This document shows, piece by piece, positions 37,333-48,154 of a stretch of DNA of 64,000 nt. Both the position numbers and the translations under genes were made by a program. Under the pieces are notes generated by a model. It worked only from the letters and a program-made list of their open reading frames with translations. It was not told the origin of the DNA and ran no database searches. Where the stretch lies: assembly GCF_010725725.1 (NCBI RefSeq), contig NZ_AP022599.1, positions 930,001-994,000 of the forward strand, given 5' to 3'. The DNA is from Mycolicibacterium pulveris. GTDB lineage: Bacteria; Actinomycetota; Actinomycetes; Mycobacteriales; Mycobacteriaceae. How positions within the stretch are numbered: position 1 is the first letter of the stretch; each line of letters starts with the position of its first letter.

Positions 37333-38171
37333 TCAGCCGGCCATCAGCAGCGTCGCCGCTCCGGCCGCCACCAACCCCGCCGTCTGTCGCCGCGTGAGGC
37401 GCTCGTGCAGCACCAGGATGCCGAGCAGCACCGGGATCACCGGATACAGCGACGCCAGCGCTCCGCGACGGCCACGATCTGGTGCTGGGTCGCCAGAAAG
37501 TAGGAGATCAGGGCGGCCGCGGCCAGCGCTCCGGACGCCAACGCGAGGGCCAGCGGGCCCTTCGGTACGCGCAGCGCCTGCCGCCCGGCCACCACGAGCG
37601 CCACGACGAGCACGCCCAGCGCACCGACGCGCCCGGTGGCCACGGGCCAGAAGCCCGACGCCGGCGAAGCCTAGGCGAGCGCGAGATATTGCACGGCGAT
37701 GCCCACGCCGGCCAGCAGCCCGTCGCCCGCGCCGCCGGAGTGCGCGCCCGCATCTACCTGCCTGCCGCTGGACACCCACCACAGTGCGGGCACCGCGACG
37801 GCGATTCCCGTCCACGCGAGCAGGGACGGGCGCTGGTCCCCGAGCACGACGCTGACCACGGCCGACAACGCGATACCGGTGACCGCGCTGGTCGGCACCA
37901 CCACCGATATCGCGCCGTGGCTCATCCCGCGGAACAGAAAGACCATCCCGGCGGCGGTGCCGAAGCCCGACAGCGCTCCCCACCACAGATCGACCGCCGT
38001 CGGTGACGGCGCGATCACCACCAGGGCAGCGATACCCGCGACCACCAACCCCGCGAATTGACCGAGCAATGCGACGACGACATAGTAGGGCCCGCCGAGA
38101 CGCCAAGCCGCGACGAAGTCCGAGGTGCCGTAGAACAGCGCCGACCCCAGCGCGAAGAGCCAGCCCGTCAC
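37333..38171 (-). pseudogene. EamA/DMT-family transporter, inactivated by an amber codon and a frameshift
   Basis: The frame starting at 38171 encodes MTGWLFALGSALFYGTSDFV and further EamA-like helices up to YLALA. There an in-frame TAG (37671-37673) interrupts it; the same frame continues as ASPASGFWPVATGRVGALG. A second lesion near 37455-37465 shifts the frame, so that the last part (LASLYPVIPVLLGILVLHE to ATLLMAG) is read one base off. Joined together, the parts give about 280 residues and the ten helices expected for a drug/metabolite transporter. Two independent lesions argue for genuine decay rather than a sequencing slip. Confidence 0.85.
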
Positions 38172-38240
38172 CGCGGCGACTGTCTCAGGCTCGGCGCCGC
38201 CGACTTATGCATGCGTCATGCATACCCCGATCCCCCCGAA

Positions 38241-39128
38241 TCACGGCAAATCCTCGACGCCGAACTGATCCCGCGGCACCACCACCATCGGCACATCCAG
38301 CACCCGCAGCATCTTGGCCGCCGTCGACCCCAGGAACAGCCGCTTGGGCGCGCTGAGCCGGCTCGACCCCACCATGATCAGATCGCCGGCCTGCCAGTCG
38401 AGCTTGCCCACCGCGTCCTCGATGGAACGCCCTTCCACGACCATCGATGTCACCGGAAAGCCCTCGGGCAGGCGGAGTTTCGCTGCCTCATGGGTATGTC
38501 GCGCATGTGCGAGCGCCCGCTCGCGAACGGCTTCGTCGTCGCCGCGCAACACCCCGAAGACCGGGTCGAGCGCCACCAGCGAAACCAACCGCAACGGAGT
38601 GCCTGCAGCGCGGCTGAACCGAACTGCGGTGTCCAGCAACAGATCTGCCCCTTCACGCTGACCGATCGCGCACGTCACCTCACGTACCCGCTCGGCGGAC
38701 GAGTGCCGGGTGCCGCGCGGCGCGACGGCCACCGGCAGCGGAGCCGAGTGCAGCAGTTCGTTGACCACAGACCCCAGCGAGAAGCTCGCCGCCAGCCCGC
38801 CCCCCGAGCCGCCCACGACGATGAGCTCCGCCTCCACCCGCGCCGCCTCCCTGATCAGCGCATCGGCCGACGAATCGTCGAACGCGACCCGGCTGCGCAC
38901 CACGACGTCGTCGGGCACCGTAGCGCGCGCCGCGGCGAGCCATTCCTCGGCCTGCTCGGTCAGGTGCTCGCGGTAACGGCCGACCGGTGCCACCGACGGC
39001 GGCACCCGATCGGCCGGCAGCACCAGGCACAGGTCGAGTTCACCGCCGAGCGTGCGGGCCAGCCGGACCCCGAGCGCCACCGCGTCCGCGCCACCGGGAG
39101 TGGCCAGGTATCCAACGACGATCCTCAT
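38241..39128 (-). CDS. Universal stress protein with two USP domains
   Basis: A 295-residue tandem USP protein. Each half ends with the ATP-binding G-2X-G-9X-G(S/T) pattern: VVGGSGGGLAASFSLGSVVN in the first and MVGSSRLSAPKRLFLGST in the second. USP proteins of this class bind ATP and are induced by hypoxia or stress in mycobacteria. The start MRIVVGYLATPGG (ATG complementing 39126-39128) fits the family better than the in-frame GTG four codons earlier. I see no clear DosR site in the 118-base upstream gap. Confidence 0.88.
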   Translation of the reverse strand: MRIVVGYLATPGGADAVALGVRLARTLGGELDLCLVLPADRVPPSVAPVGRYREHLTEQAEEWLAAARATVPDDVVVRSRVAFDDSSADALIREAARVEAELIVVGGSGGGLAASFSLGSVVNELLHSAPLPVAVAPRGTRHSSAERVREVTCAIGQREGADLLLDTAVRFSRAAGTPLRLVSLVALDPVFGVLRGDDEAVRERALAHARHTHEAAKLRLPEGFPVTSMVVEGRSIEDAVGKLDWQAGDLIMVGSSRLSAPKRLFLGSTAAKMLRVLDVPMVVVPRDQFGVEDLP

Positions 39129-39213
39129 CGAAACAACCACCGCCCTCTGGCAACGCGGAACGAAGACGCCTCCGCGATCATCCTGTCAATCGGCGGCCGG
39201 TGATATCGGTGGA

Positions 39214-39231
39214 TCGACCCGAATGGGTCGA
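39214..39231. terminator. Short perfect hairpin downstream of the dehydratase gene
   Basis: TCGACCCGAATGGGTCGA has seven-base perfect arms and a four-base loop. It lies 16 bases past the stop of the minus-strand dehydratase (39247). It may end that transcript, or act as an operator for the stress protein further down. Confidence 0.4.
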
Positions 39232-39246
39232 ACGTGCACGAGCGTG

Positions 39247-40116
39247 TCAGTCGCTGTATTCGGCGGCGCCGTCCTCGAGCACCAACCGCGCATCCGAGCC
39301 GTCGGGGTTGGCCGCCTCGGTGCGAAACACCGCGTGACCCGGTTCGGTGCGCCAGATCGACGTCGTCAGCGTATCGCCGGGGAACACCGGCGAGGTGAAC
39401 CTGGCGGCGATCGCGTTGACCTTCCTCGCGTCGTTGCCGCCGAGCTCGGCCACCAGCGCGCGCCCGGCCACACCGTAGGTGCACAGCCCGTGCAGGATCG
39501 GCTTGGGAAACCCGGCGAGCTCGCGCGCGAACCAGGGGTCGCTGTGCAGCGGGTTGCGGTCACCGGAGAGCCGATAGATCAGCGCCTGGTCCTCGCGTGT
39601 GGGCAGGGCGATCTTCGAATCCGGTTCGCGGTCAGGGATTTCCGGCGCCGGCGGGCGCTGACCTGGCTGTCCGCCGAAACCGCCTTCGCCGCGGATCACC
39701 GCCGTGGTCAACGTCTCGGCCACCACCTTGGAGGTGTCGGGATCGGTGCCGGTGGCCTTGAGCATGACGATGGCGTTCTTGCCCTCGCCCTTGTCCTGGA
39801 TGTCGGCGACCTCGGCGACGACGCTGAGCTTGCCCGCAGGCGGCAGCGGCTCATGGAGCCGGATGGCCTGCGAACCGTGCAGCAGCATGGCGAAGTTGAA
39901 CGATCCGAGCAGGGCCGCGGCCGCGAACGGCAGGCAGGCGATGACGGCATAGGTCGGCAGCACCTGCTGCTCGATGCCGTGGCTGTTCTCGGTCGTGAAC
40001 TGCAGATCCGCGGTTCCCGCGCCGACACCCAGCGCATAGAGCAGCGTGTCGCGGTCGGTCCATTCGAACAATTGCGGGTCGGCCTTGGCGCCTATGGAGT
40101 TGGGGTCGAGGGGCAT
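39247..40116 (-). CDS. htdY: MaoC-like double hot-dog 3-hydroxyacyl dehydratase (HtdY type)
   Basis: A 289-residue enoyl hydratase/dehydratase. The N-terminal inactive hot-dog half covers about 1-150. The C-terminal half has the hydratase 2 motif DRNPLHSDPWFARELAGF, with catalytic Asp and His, followed by PILHGLCTYG. It should hydrate or dehydrate 3-hydroxyacyl thioesters in fatty acid metabolism. The start at MPLDPNSIGAKADP (ATG complementing 40114-40116) gives the length of Rv3389c. It is divergent from the acyl reductase, consistent with linked lipid functions. Confidence 0.9.
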   Translation of the reverse strand: MPLDPNSIGAKADPQLFEWTDRDTLLYALGVGAGTADLQFTTENSHGIEQQVLPTYAVIACLPFAAAALLGSFNFAMLLHGSQAIRLHEPLPPAGKLSVVAEVADIQDKGEGKNAIVMLKATGTDPDTSKVVAETLTTAVIRGEGGFGGQPGQRPPAPEIPDREPDSKIALPTREDQALIYRLSGDRNPLHSDPWFARELAGFPKPILHGLCTYGVAGRALVAELGGNDARKVNAIAARFTSPVFPGDTLTTSIWRTEPGHAVFRTEAANPDGSDARLVLEDGAAEYSD

Positions 40117-40183
40117 AGACGGACGATAGCGGTGCGGCACCGCGCGCATTGACGTTTCCCCCGGCAGGGGTGACGATGCTCGA

Positions 40184-42184
40184 ATGACTTATGTCGTTAC
40201 CGGCGGTACTGGGTTTATCGGTCGCCGCGTGGTGTCCCGGCTGTTGGCCCGCGACGACGAAACCCAGGTGTGGGTGCTGGTCCGCAGGGGGTCGTTGGCG
40301 CGGTTCGAGCGGCTCGCCGCGGACTGGGGTGATCGGGTCAAACCGCTGGTCGGCGACCTGACCGCACCGGCGCTCGGGCTCTCCGACCGCACGGTCGGCG
40401 AGCTGGGGGCCGTCGACCACATCGTGCACTGTGGCGCGATCTACGACATCACCGCGCCCGAGGCCGCCCAACGCGCCGCCAACGTGGAGGGCACCCGTGC
40501 GGTCATCGAGCTGGCGCTGCGGCTGGACGCCACGCTGCACCACGTGTCCTCGATCGCCGTCGCGGGCCGCCACCGCGGCGAGTTCACCGAGCAGGACTTC
40601 GACCTCGGCCAAGACCTGCCGACGCCGTATCACCAGACCAAGTTCGAGGCGGAGCTGTTGGTCCGCTCGGCGCCGGGGTTGCGGTTTCGGGTGTACCGGC
40701 CGGGTGTGGTGGTCGGTGATTCGCGCACCGGCGAGATGGACAAGGTCGACGGGCCCTACTACTTCTTCAGCGTGCTGGCCAAACTGGCCCGTCTGCCGTC
40801 GTTGACACCGGTGGTGCTGCCCGATGCCGGCCGCAACAACATCGTGCCGGTGGACTTCGTGCTCGACGCGTTGGTGACGCTGATGCACAGCGACGGCCGC
40901 GACGGTCAGACGTTTCATCTCACGGCCGCCAAAACCGTTGGCCTCAGGGGTATTTACCGCGCAGTCGCGAAAGAGGCCGGTTTACCGCCCCTGCGGGGAT
41001 CGTTGCCGTCGGCGACGGCGACGCCGTTCCTGCGCGCCACCGGCCGGGCCAGGGTGTTGCGCAACATGGCGGTCACCCAGCTCGGTATTCCGGGCGAGAT
41101 CCTCGACGTCGTCGACCTGATACCGACGTTCACCGCGAACCACACCGCAGAAGCGTTGCGCGGCACCGGGATCGCGCCGCCGGAGTTCGCGTCGTACGCA
41201 CCGCGGCTGTGGCGCTACTGGGCCGAGCACCTCGATCCCGACCGCGCCCGCCGCGACGATCCCGCGGGGCCGCTGGTCGGCAGGCATGTCATCATCACGG
41301 GCGCCTCCAGCGGGATCGGCCGGGCGTCCGCGATCGCGGTTGCCGAACGAGGTGCGACGGTGTTCGCGTTGGCGCGCAACGCCGATGCGCTCGACGAGCT
41401 GGTGGCCGAGATCCGCGCCACGGGCGGGCAGGCGCACGCGTTCACGTGCGACGTCACCGATTCGACGTCGGTGGAGCACACGGTCAAAGACATCATCGGC
41501 CGGTTCGGCCACGTCGACTACCTGGTCAACAACGCGGGCCGGTCGATCCGGCGCTCGGTGCTCGCCTCCACCGACCGGCTGCACGACTACGAGCGGGTGA
41601 TGGCCGTCAACTATTTCGGTGCGGTCCGAATGGTGTTGGCGCTGCTGCCGCATTGGCGTGAACGCCGGTTCGGTCACGTGGTGAACGTATCGAGCGCCGG
41701 TGTGCAGGCACGCAATCCGAAGTACAGCTCATATCTGCCGACCAAGGCCGCGCTGGATGCCTTCGCCGACGTGGTGGCCACCGAGACGCTCTCAGACCAC
41801 ATCACGTTCACCAACATCCACATGCCGCTGGTCCGCACGCCGATGATCGTGCCGTCGCACCGGCTGAACCCGGTGCCGGCGATCAGCCCGGAACACGCGG
41901 CGGCCATGGTGGTGCGGGGCCTGGTGGAAAAGCCGGCCCGGATCGACACCCCGCTGGGAACGCTCGCCGATTTCGGCAACTACCTGACCCCGAAGCTGTC
42001 GCGACGCCTCCTGCACCAGCTCTATCTCGGATATCCCGACTCCGCGGCGGCCCGCGGGCTGGCGCGCGGACGGTCGTCGACGCCGGCGCGGCACCCGAAG
42101 CGCCCGACGAACCCGCAGGCGTCGCTTCGGGTGCCCAAGCCGATCAAGCGCGCGGTGCGCCTGGTACCCGGTGTGCACTGGTAA
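40184..42184 (+). CDS. acrA1: Fatty acyl-CoA reductase with C-terminal SDR domain (AcrA1 type)
   Basis: A 666-residue two-domain reductase. Residues 1-350 are a male-sterility/NAD-dependent epimerase-like domain with TGGTGFIGRR and the YHQTKFEAELL catalytic Tyr/Lys. Residues 365-620 are a short-chain dehydrogenase with GASSGIGRA, NNAG and the YLPTKAALDAF active site. The M. tuberculosis homologue Rv3391 is a multifunctional fatty acyl-CoA reductase of about 650 residues. It would reduce long acyl-CoA to aldehyde and perhaps alcohol, for wax ester or related lipids. It is divergent from htdY; a nucleoside hydrolase follows after 24 bases. Confidence 0.92.
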   Translation: MTYVVTGGTGFIGRRVVSRLLARDDETQVWVLVRRGSLARFERLAADWGDRVKPLVGDLTAPALGLSDRTVGELGAVDHIVHCGAIYDITAPEAAQRAANVEGTRAVIELALRLDATLHHVSSIAVAGRHRGEFTEQDFDLGQDLPTPYHQTKFEAELLVRSAPGLRFRVYRPGVVVGDSRTGEMDKVDGPYYFFSVLAKLARLPSLTPVVLPDAGRNNIVPVDFVLDALVTLMHSDGRDGQTFHLTAAKTVGLRGIYRAVAKEAGLPPLRGSLPSATATPFLRATGRARVLRNMAVTQLGIPGEILDVVDLIPTFTANHTAEALRGTGIAPPEFASYAPRLWRYWAEHLDPDRARRDDPAGPLVGRHVIITGASSGIGRASAIAVAERGATVFALARNADALDELVAEIRATGGQAHAFTCDVTDSTSVEHTVKDIIGRFGHVDYLVNNAGRSIRRSVLASTDRLHDYERVMAVNYFGAVRMVLALLPHWRERRFGHVVNVSSAGVQARNPKYSSYLPTKAALDAFADVVATETLSDHITFTNIHMPLVRTPMIVPSHRLNPVPAISPEHAAAMVVRGLVEKPARIDTPLGTLADFGNYLTPKLSRRLLHQLYLGYPDSAAARGLARGRSSTPARHPKRPTNPQASLRVPKPIKRAVRLVPGVHW

Positions 42185-42208
42185 TCGCCCCGACCTATCG
42201 TTGGCGGT

Positions 42209-43246
42209 GTGAGCGCACTGCCGGTCTTCGTCGACGTGGACACCGGCGTCGACGACGCGATGGCACTGGTGTATCTGTTCGCGAGCGAGGAAGCCGAGGT
42301 TGTCGGCATCGCTTCGAGCGCGGGAAACGTTGCGGTCCAACAGGTTTGCCAGAACAATTTGGCGCTGCTGGATCTGTGCAGCGTCGACGTACCGGTGTCG
42401 AAAGGCTCCGCGAGCCCGCTCACCGCCCCGTTGCGCACCGCCGAGGACACCCACGGTCCCGAGGGCATGGGCTATGCGCAGCTACCCGCGACCGCTCGCG
42501 GGCTCACCGAGTACGACGCCGCGCAGGCTTGGGTGCGGGCGGCCCAGGAGCATCCGGGTGAGCTGATCGGGGTGGCCACCGGGCCGTTGACGAACCTGGC
42601 GCTGGCGCTGCGCAGTGAGCCGGCGCTGCCGCGGCTGTTGCGTCGGTTGGTGATCATGGGCGGAGCGTTCGACTACCGCGGCAACACCACCCCGGTGGCC
42701 GAGTGGAACATCAGCGTCGATCCCGAGGCCGCGGCCGAGGTGTTCGAAGCCTGGGGTTCCGGGACGGCTTCGGGTCTGCCGATCGTGTTGGGGCTGAACC
42801 TGACCGAAAACATCGCGATGATGCCGGAGTTGATGGGCCGGCTGGCTGCCGAAGCTGGGTCCTCCACGCGACCGATGAGCGCTCAGGACCCGCGCGGCAC
42901 CAGATCCTCGGCGTCCAATCCGTTGATCGCGGTGCTCGAAGACGCGATGCGGTTCTACTTCGAATATCACTTCGCGCACAACGAGGGCTATCTCGCGCAT
43001 CTGCATGACCCGCTGGCCGCCGCGGTGGCGCTCGACCCCGATCTGGTCGAATGTCGGCGTACCACGGTCGATGTCGAACTCACCGGCACGCTGACACGGG
43101 GAATGACGATCGCCGACTGGAGCAACCTGTGGGCCAGGGAGCCCAACGCGCTGGTCGGCGTCGACGTCGATCCGGCGGCGTTCTTCGACCGGTTCATCGC
43201 GCGCGTCGGCGCGTTCGCCAAGTCTTCTCTCGGCGAGCAGGCGTGA
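42209..43246 (+). CDS. iunH: Inosine-uridine preferring nucleoside hydrolase
   Basis: A 345-residue cytosolic purine/pyrimidine salvage enzyme that splits ribonucleosides into base and ribose. The Ca2+-binding N-terminal motif VDVDTGVDDAMAL is intact. ATGPLTNLALAL, LVIMGGAFDYRGNTTPVAEW and LGLNLTENIAM carry the remaining metal and ribose ligands. The start is a GTG at 42209. The last codons (GEQA-stop) form the left arm of a dispersed palindrome, an odd overlap of coding and repeat sequence. Orthologue: Rv3393. Confidence 0.92.
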   Translation: MSALPVFVDVDTGVDDAMALVYLFASEEAEVVGIASSAGNVAVQQVCQNNLALLDLCSVDVPVSKGSASPLTAPLRTAEDTHGPEGMGYAQLPATARGLTEYDAAQAWVRAAQEHPGELIGVATGPLTNLALALRSEPALPRLLRRLVIMGGAFDYRGNTTPVAEWNISVDPEAAAEVFEAWGSGTASGLPIVLGLNLTENIAMMPELMGRLAAEAGSSTRPMSAQDPRGTRSSASNPLIAVLEDAMRFYFEYHFAHNEGYLAHLHDPLAAAVALDPDLVECRRTTVDVELTGTLTRGMTIADWSNLWAREPNALVGVDVDPAAFFDRFIARVGAFAKSSLGEQA

Positions 43247-43293
43247 AAACCCCTAAAATGGTGCCCAATTGGGGGTTTTCACGTCTGCTCGCG
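43232..43293. repeat. Dispersed intergenic palindrome, copy 1 (3' of iunH and imuB)
   Basis: The left arm (43232-43253, GCGAGCAGGCGTGAAAACCC with flanks) and the right arm (43272-43293, containing TTTTCACGTCTGCTCGCG) pair at 20 of 22 positions around an 18-base spacer. The left arm includes the last codons and stop of iunH. It ends 8 bases from the stop of the convergent imuB gene. It may serve as a bidirectional terminator. Two close relatives occur at 45655-45716 and 52990-53048. Confidence 0.85.
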
Positions 43294-43301
43294 AAAGAGC
43301 G

Positions 43302-44867
43302 CTACTCGTAGATGCCCTCGAGATACCAGCGCCGCTGCCGGTAACACAGCAGCAGGGCTAGCGCCGGGTCGGTGTCGAGCAGCACCTGCACACGCGCCGT
43401 CCGCCCCACCTTGGCCCGCTGGGGATCCCACCACCGTTCGTCGACGGGCCACGGCCCGGCCCACCAGGACAACGTCCCCCCTCTGCCCGCTCCGGTCAGC
43501 CGCGCCGGATCCGTGGAGAACAGCCCACGAGCGGTCACCCGCACCGGATTGCCGTCGGCGTCGACCAACTCGACCGGGTCGTCGAGCAGCACGGTCGGTG
43601 ACGGTTCGGGCAGCTGACCTGGCCACGGCTGGCGGGGATCGGCCCGCGGCACCTGCTCGTCGCCCAGCGGTGTGAACGTGATGCGCTCGGCGGGCCCTCG
43701 ACCGCCGGACAGCACGGGCATCTGCACCGCCTCGGGGCCGAGCAGCCCCTGGACCCGCACCAGCGCGCGATAGGCACTGTCGGTCATCTTCGCTGGGGGT
43801 CCCCACAGCGGCAGCTGCAACGCCTCGGCCGAAACCACCTCGACCGGGCGCAACCGGATCGTCGTGATGGGCGCGGTGGGCCGCTCGTCGGGGTGGCGTC
43901 TGTTCAGCCAGCCGTCGAGCTGCCAGCGCACCCGATCGGCGGTGGCGTCCTCGGTCAGCGGCTCCGCGCAGCGCCAAACCCGTTCGAGCTCTCCACCGTT
44001 GGCGGTGACGGCGTGGATGGCCAACCGGGTGCATCCCACCCCGGAGGACTCGAGGCTTCGATGCAGGCTGCTGGCCAGCGATCGCCCGGCGAACGCCGCG
44101 GCGTCCACCCGGTCGATGGGCGGGTCGCAGTTCATGACCGCGTCGAGTTCGACGGCGGGTTCTGCGCCAGAGGGCCCGCGGGCAGGCTCGCCGCACGCGA
44201 ACCGGTGCGCCACCACGCCGTCGGCGCCGAACCGCGAGGCGACGTCGCTGCGCGACAGCGCCGCGAACTGCCCGATGCTGCGGATCCCCATGCGCCACAG
44301 CAGGTCTGCCAACTCCTGCCGTCCGGGGTCGGCCAGGCTCGGCTCGGCGGCCAGCTGCCTGATCGACAGGGGCGACAGGAACGCCGCGTCCTCCCCCGGC
44401 TCGACGATCCGGCCCGCCCGGGCGGCGAACACCGCGGTGGGCAGCTGATCGGCGATGCCGACCTGGCATTCGGCTCCGGCCGCGGCCACCGCGTCGATCA
44501 GTCGCTGCGCGGCGGCCTCTTCGGAACCGAAGTAGCGGGCCGCTCCGCGGATCGGCAGCACCAGCAGGCCGGGGCGCAGCACCTCGGCCCGCGGCACCAG
44601 GTCGTCCACCGCGGCCGTGACGGCCTCGAAGTGGCGGGCGTCGCGCGCCGGATCGGCGGTGACCACATGCAGTTCCGGGCAGCGCGCCTGCGACTCCCGC
44701 CGACGCAGTCCGCGCCGCACACCGGCCGAGCGGGCCGACGCCGAACACGCGACGACGCGGTTGGCCAACGTCACCGCGATCGGGGCCGTCGGCGGTAGGC
44801 CCGCCGCGGCGGCCGCGGCGACCGCGGGCCAGTCCATGCACCAGATGGCCAGAACGCGGGACTGCAT
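43302..44867 (-). CDS. imuB: ImuB, catalytically inactive Y-family polymerase homologue of the mutasome
   Basis: A 521-residue protein that links DnaE2 to the beta clamp. The N-terminal Y-family fold is recognisable (AIWCMDWPAV, then GIADQLPTAVFAAR), but the usual Asp-Glu pair of active polymerases is not found: the region reads GAARYFGSEEAAA. A clamp-binding motif QLPLWG lies at about residue 350, as in M. tuberculosis ImuB. The C-terminal 150 residues mediate contacts with ImuA' and DnaE2. It follows imuA' after 7 bases and shares its LexA-controlled transcript. Confidence 0.93.
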   Translation of the reverse strand: MQSRVLAIWCMDWPAVAAAAAAGLPPTAPIAVTLANRVVACSASARSAGVRRGLRRRESQARCPELHVVTADPARDARHFEAVTAAVDDLVPRAEVLRPGLLVLPIRGAARYFGSEEAAAQRLIDAVAAAGAECQVGIADQLPTAVFAARAGRIVEPGEDAAFLSPLSIRQLAAEPSLADPGRQELADLLWRMGIRSIGQFAALSRSDVASRFGADGVVAHRFACGEPARGPSGAEPAVELDAVMNCDPPIDRVDAAAFAGRSLASSLHRSLESSGVGCTRLAIHAVTANGGELERVWRCAEPLTEDATADRVRWQLDGWLNRRHPDERPTAPITTIRLRPVEVVSAEALQLPLWGPPAKMTDSAYRALVRVQGLLGPEAVQMPVLSGGRGPAERITFTPLGDEQVPRADPRQPWPGQLPEPSPTVLLDDPVELVDADGNPVRVTARGLFSTDPARLTGAGRGGTLSWWAGPWPVDERWWDPQRAKVGRTARVQVLLDTDPALALLLCYRQRRWYLEGIYE

Positions 44868-44874
44868 CGCGCAC

Positions 44875-45552
44875 TCACTGCGCGACCGTGGCCAGCCCGG
44901 CCCGGCCCATGGCCCGCATGGTCAGCCGCACCTTGCCGATGCGGCCGAACCCCGGGCGGGCGGGGCCGGCGATCTCATAGCCACAGACCCGGGCCTCCAG
45001 CCTGGCGGATGCGCCCTGCCAGTCGCCGTCGGTGACCAGCAGCGTGCAGCCCTTCTGCCGAGCCCGGGCCACCACCGCCCGCGCCCGGGTGGCCGGCACC
45101 GTGCGCCCGCCCAGACCGAGCACCACCAGGTCCATCCCGTCCATCAGGACCGCGGCCACCTCGACGGGGTCGGCTCCGGGTTCGGGGATGACGGCGATCC
45201 TGCTCAGATCGGCTCCCATCTCCACGGCCGCCAGAAGGCCGACATCGCGCTGCCCGACGATCGCGGCGTGCCCGCCGTCGGCCGTCACCGCCGCCACCAA
45301 GCTCAGCGGCAGCGACCGCGCCCCCGACACCACTGCCACCGTCCCGCGCGGCAACGGCTTCGACAGGAGCTCTGCATGGGTTTCGGGTACCGGCAGCAAA
45401 GATTCCGAGGTTGGCAACGGGTCCGCCGACGGCGCGGCGCCGCTGCGTCCGAGACCCGCCTTGCCGGAGACCGCCGCTATCTTGCGACGCAGGTGTTCTA
45501 CCTGTTCAGCGCGGGTAAGCTGGCGCTGATCCAGGTCCATGGCCGCTGTCAC
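44875..45552 (-). CDS. imuA': ImuA' mutasome accessory protein
   Basis: A 225-residue RecA-fold-like protein without a proper Walker A motif; the matching strand reads [20 protein letters not shown]. It binds ImuB and helps DnaE2 bypass lesions. The GTG at 45552 is chosen because AGGAGG precedes it by 7 bases; an ATG four codons later is an alternative. A LexA box lies 36 bases upstream. It is the first gene of the imuA'-imuB pair. Confidence 0.92.
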   Translation of the reverse strand: MTAAMDLDQRQLTRAEQVEHLRRKIAAVSGKAGLGRSGAAPSADPLPTSESLLPVPETHAELLSKPLPRGTVAVVSGARSLPLSLVAAVTADGGHAAIVGQRDVGLLAAVEMGADLSRIAVIPEPGADPVEVAAVLMDGMDLVVLGLGGRTVPATRARAVVARARQKGCTLLVTDGDWQGASARLEARVCGYEIAGPARPGFGRIGKVRLTMRAMGRAGLATVAQ

Positions 45553-45588
45553 AGCAGCACCTCCTGCATCATCTGATTCATCGGGTGT

Positions 45589-45604
45589 TCGAATGTATGT
45601 TCGA
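45589..45604. promoter_or_regulatory. LexA (SOS) box of imuA'-imuB
   Basis: On the minus strand TCGAACATACATTCGA matches TCGAAC-N4-GTTCGA with a single change in the second half-site. It lies 36 bases before the imuA' start, so damage-induced expression together with dnaE2 is expected. Confidence 0.85.
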
Positions 45605-45654
45605 TATCGTCAGTAAACACTTCCCCACCGACTGCGTCAAGCGCACTTTAAGAG

Positions 45655-45716
45655 CGCGAGCAGACGCTTACACCCCCGAAAAGTGGCGTTTTTGGGGGTT
45701 TTCGCGTCTGCTCGCG
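45655..45716. repeat. Dispersed intergenic palindrome, copy 2 (3' of guaA)
   Basis: CGCGAGCAGACGC (45655-45667) and GCGTCTGCTCGCG (45704-45716) are perfect 13-base inverted arms. Inside them CCCCC and GGGGG also pair. The element begins 13 bases after the stop of guaA and lies upstream of the imuA' LexA box. It could end guaA transcription and insulate the SOS promoter. Confidence 0.87.
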
Positions 45717-45729
45717 GAAAGGAGCTAAA

Positions 45730-47289
<1,560 letters not shown>

Positions 47290-47413
47290 CCGGTCAGTCT
47301 AGTTGGCGCGAACAAAACGTCGCTCCTCGTTACCTGCGCCACGAAGTGGGAATGGTGACAGACAATGACCGGTAACCGTCCGAGGACCCCAACGCCCTGA
47401 AGCGAGGAGCACC

Positions 47414-48154
47414 GTGCATGGTCTGCCGAACCACATCCGCGCCTGTCTGTTCGACCTGGACGGGGTCCTGACCGACACCGCCGGCGTGCACAAGAAGGCG
47501 TGGCAGGCCATGTTCGACGACTTCCTGCGTGCCCGTGCGCAACGCAGCGGCGAGCCGTTCGTGCCGTTCGACGTCGGGGCCGACTACCTGCGCTACGTCG
47601 ACGGCAAGAAGCGCGAGGACGGAGTGCGCTCCTTTCTGGCCAGCCGCGGCATCGAACTACCGGACGGAGACCCCGACGACGGCACCGCCGCCGAGACGGT
47701 GTTCGGCCTCGGTAACCGCAAGAACGAGATGTTTCACCGGGTGCTGCGCGCCGAAGGGGTGACGGTGTTCGACGGCTCCCGCCGCTATCTCGAGGCGGTG
47801 GTCGACGCGGGCTTCGGCGTCGCGGTGGTGTCCTCGAGCGCGAACACCCGCGAGGTGCTCGAGGTGACCGGTCTGGACAAGTTCGTCCAGCACCGGGTCG
47901 ACGGTGTGGTCCTGCGGGAGGAGAACATTCCCGGTAAGCCCGCCCCGGACTCGTTTCTGCGGGCGGCGCAACTGCTCGGCGTCCAACCCGGCGAGTGCGC
48001 GGTGTTCGAGGACGCGATCGCCGGAGTGGCCGCGGGGCGGGCTGGTAACTTCGGCTACGTGGTCGGGGTGGACCGCGTCGGGCATGCGGAGGCTCTGCGC
48101 CGCAGCGGTGCCGATATCGTCGTGGCCGACCTGATGGAGCTTCTCACGCAATGA
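47414..48154 (+). CDS. HAD-superfamily beta-phosphoglucomutase-like protein
   Basis: A 246-residue phosphotransferase. Motif I is [10 protein letters not shown] with the nucleophile Asp and acid Asp, motif II is VVSSSANT, motif III lysine is in GKPAPDSFL, and motif IV is FEDAIAG. A cap domain sits between motifs I and II. The GTG start at 47414 follows GAGGAG. The 3' end overlaps the GH65 phosphorylase gene by four bases (ATGA). In such pairs the phosphorylase releases beta-glucose 1-phosphate and this enzyme converts it to glucose 6-phosphate, which fits Rv3400/Rv3401. Confidence 0.92.
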   Translation: MHGLPNHIRACLFDLDGVLTDTAGVHKKAWQAMFDDFLRARAQRSGEPFVPFDVGADYLRYVDGKKREDGVRSFLASRGIELPDGDPDDGTAAETVFGLGNRKNEMFHRVLRAEGVTVFDGSRRYLEAVVDAGFGVAVVSSSANTREVLEVTGLDKFVQHRVDGVVLREENIPGKPAPDSFLRAAQLLGVQPGECAVFEDAIAGVAAGRAGNFGYVVGVDRVGHAEALRRSGADIVVADLMELLTQ

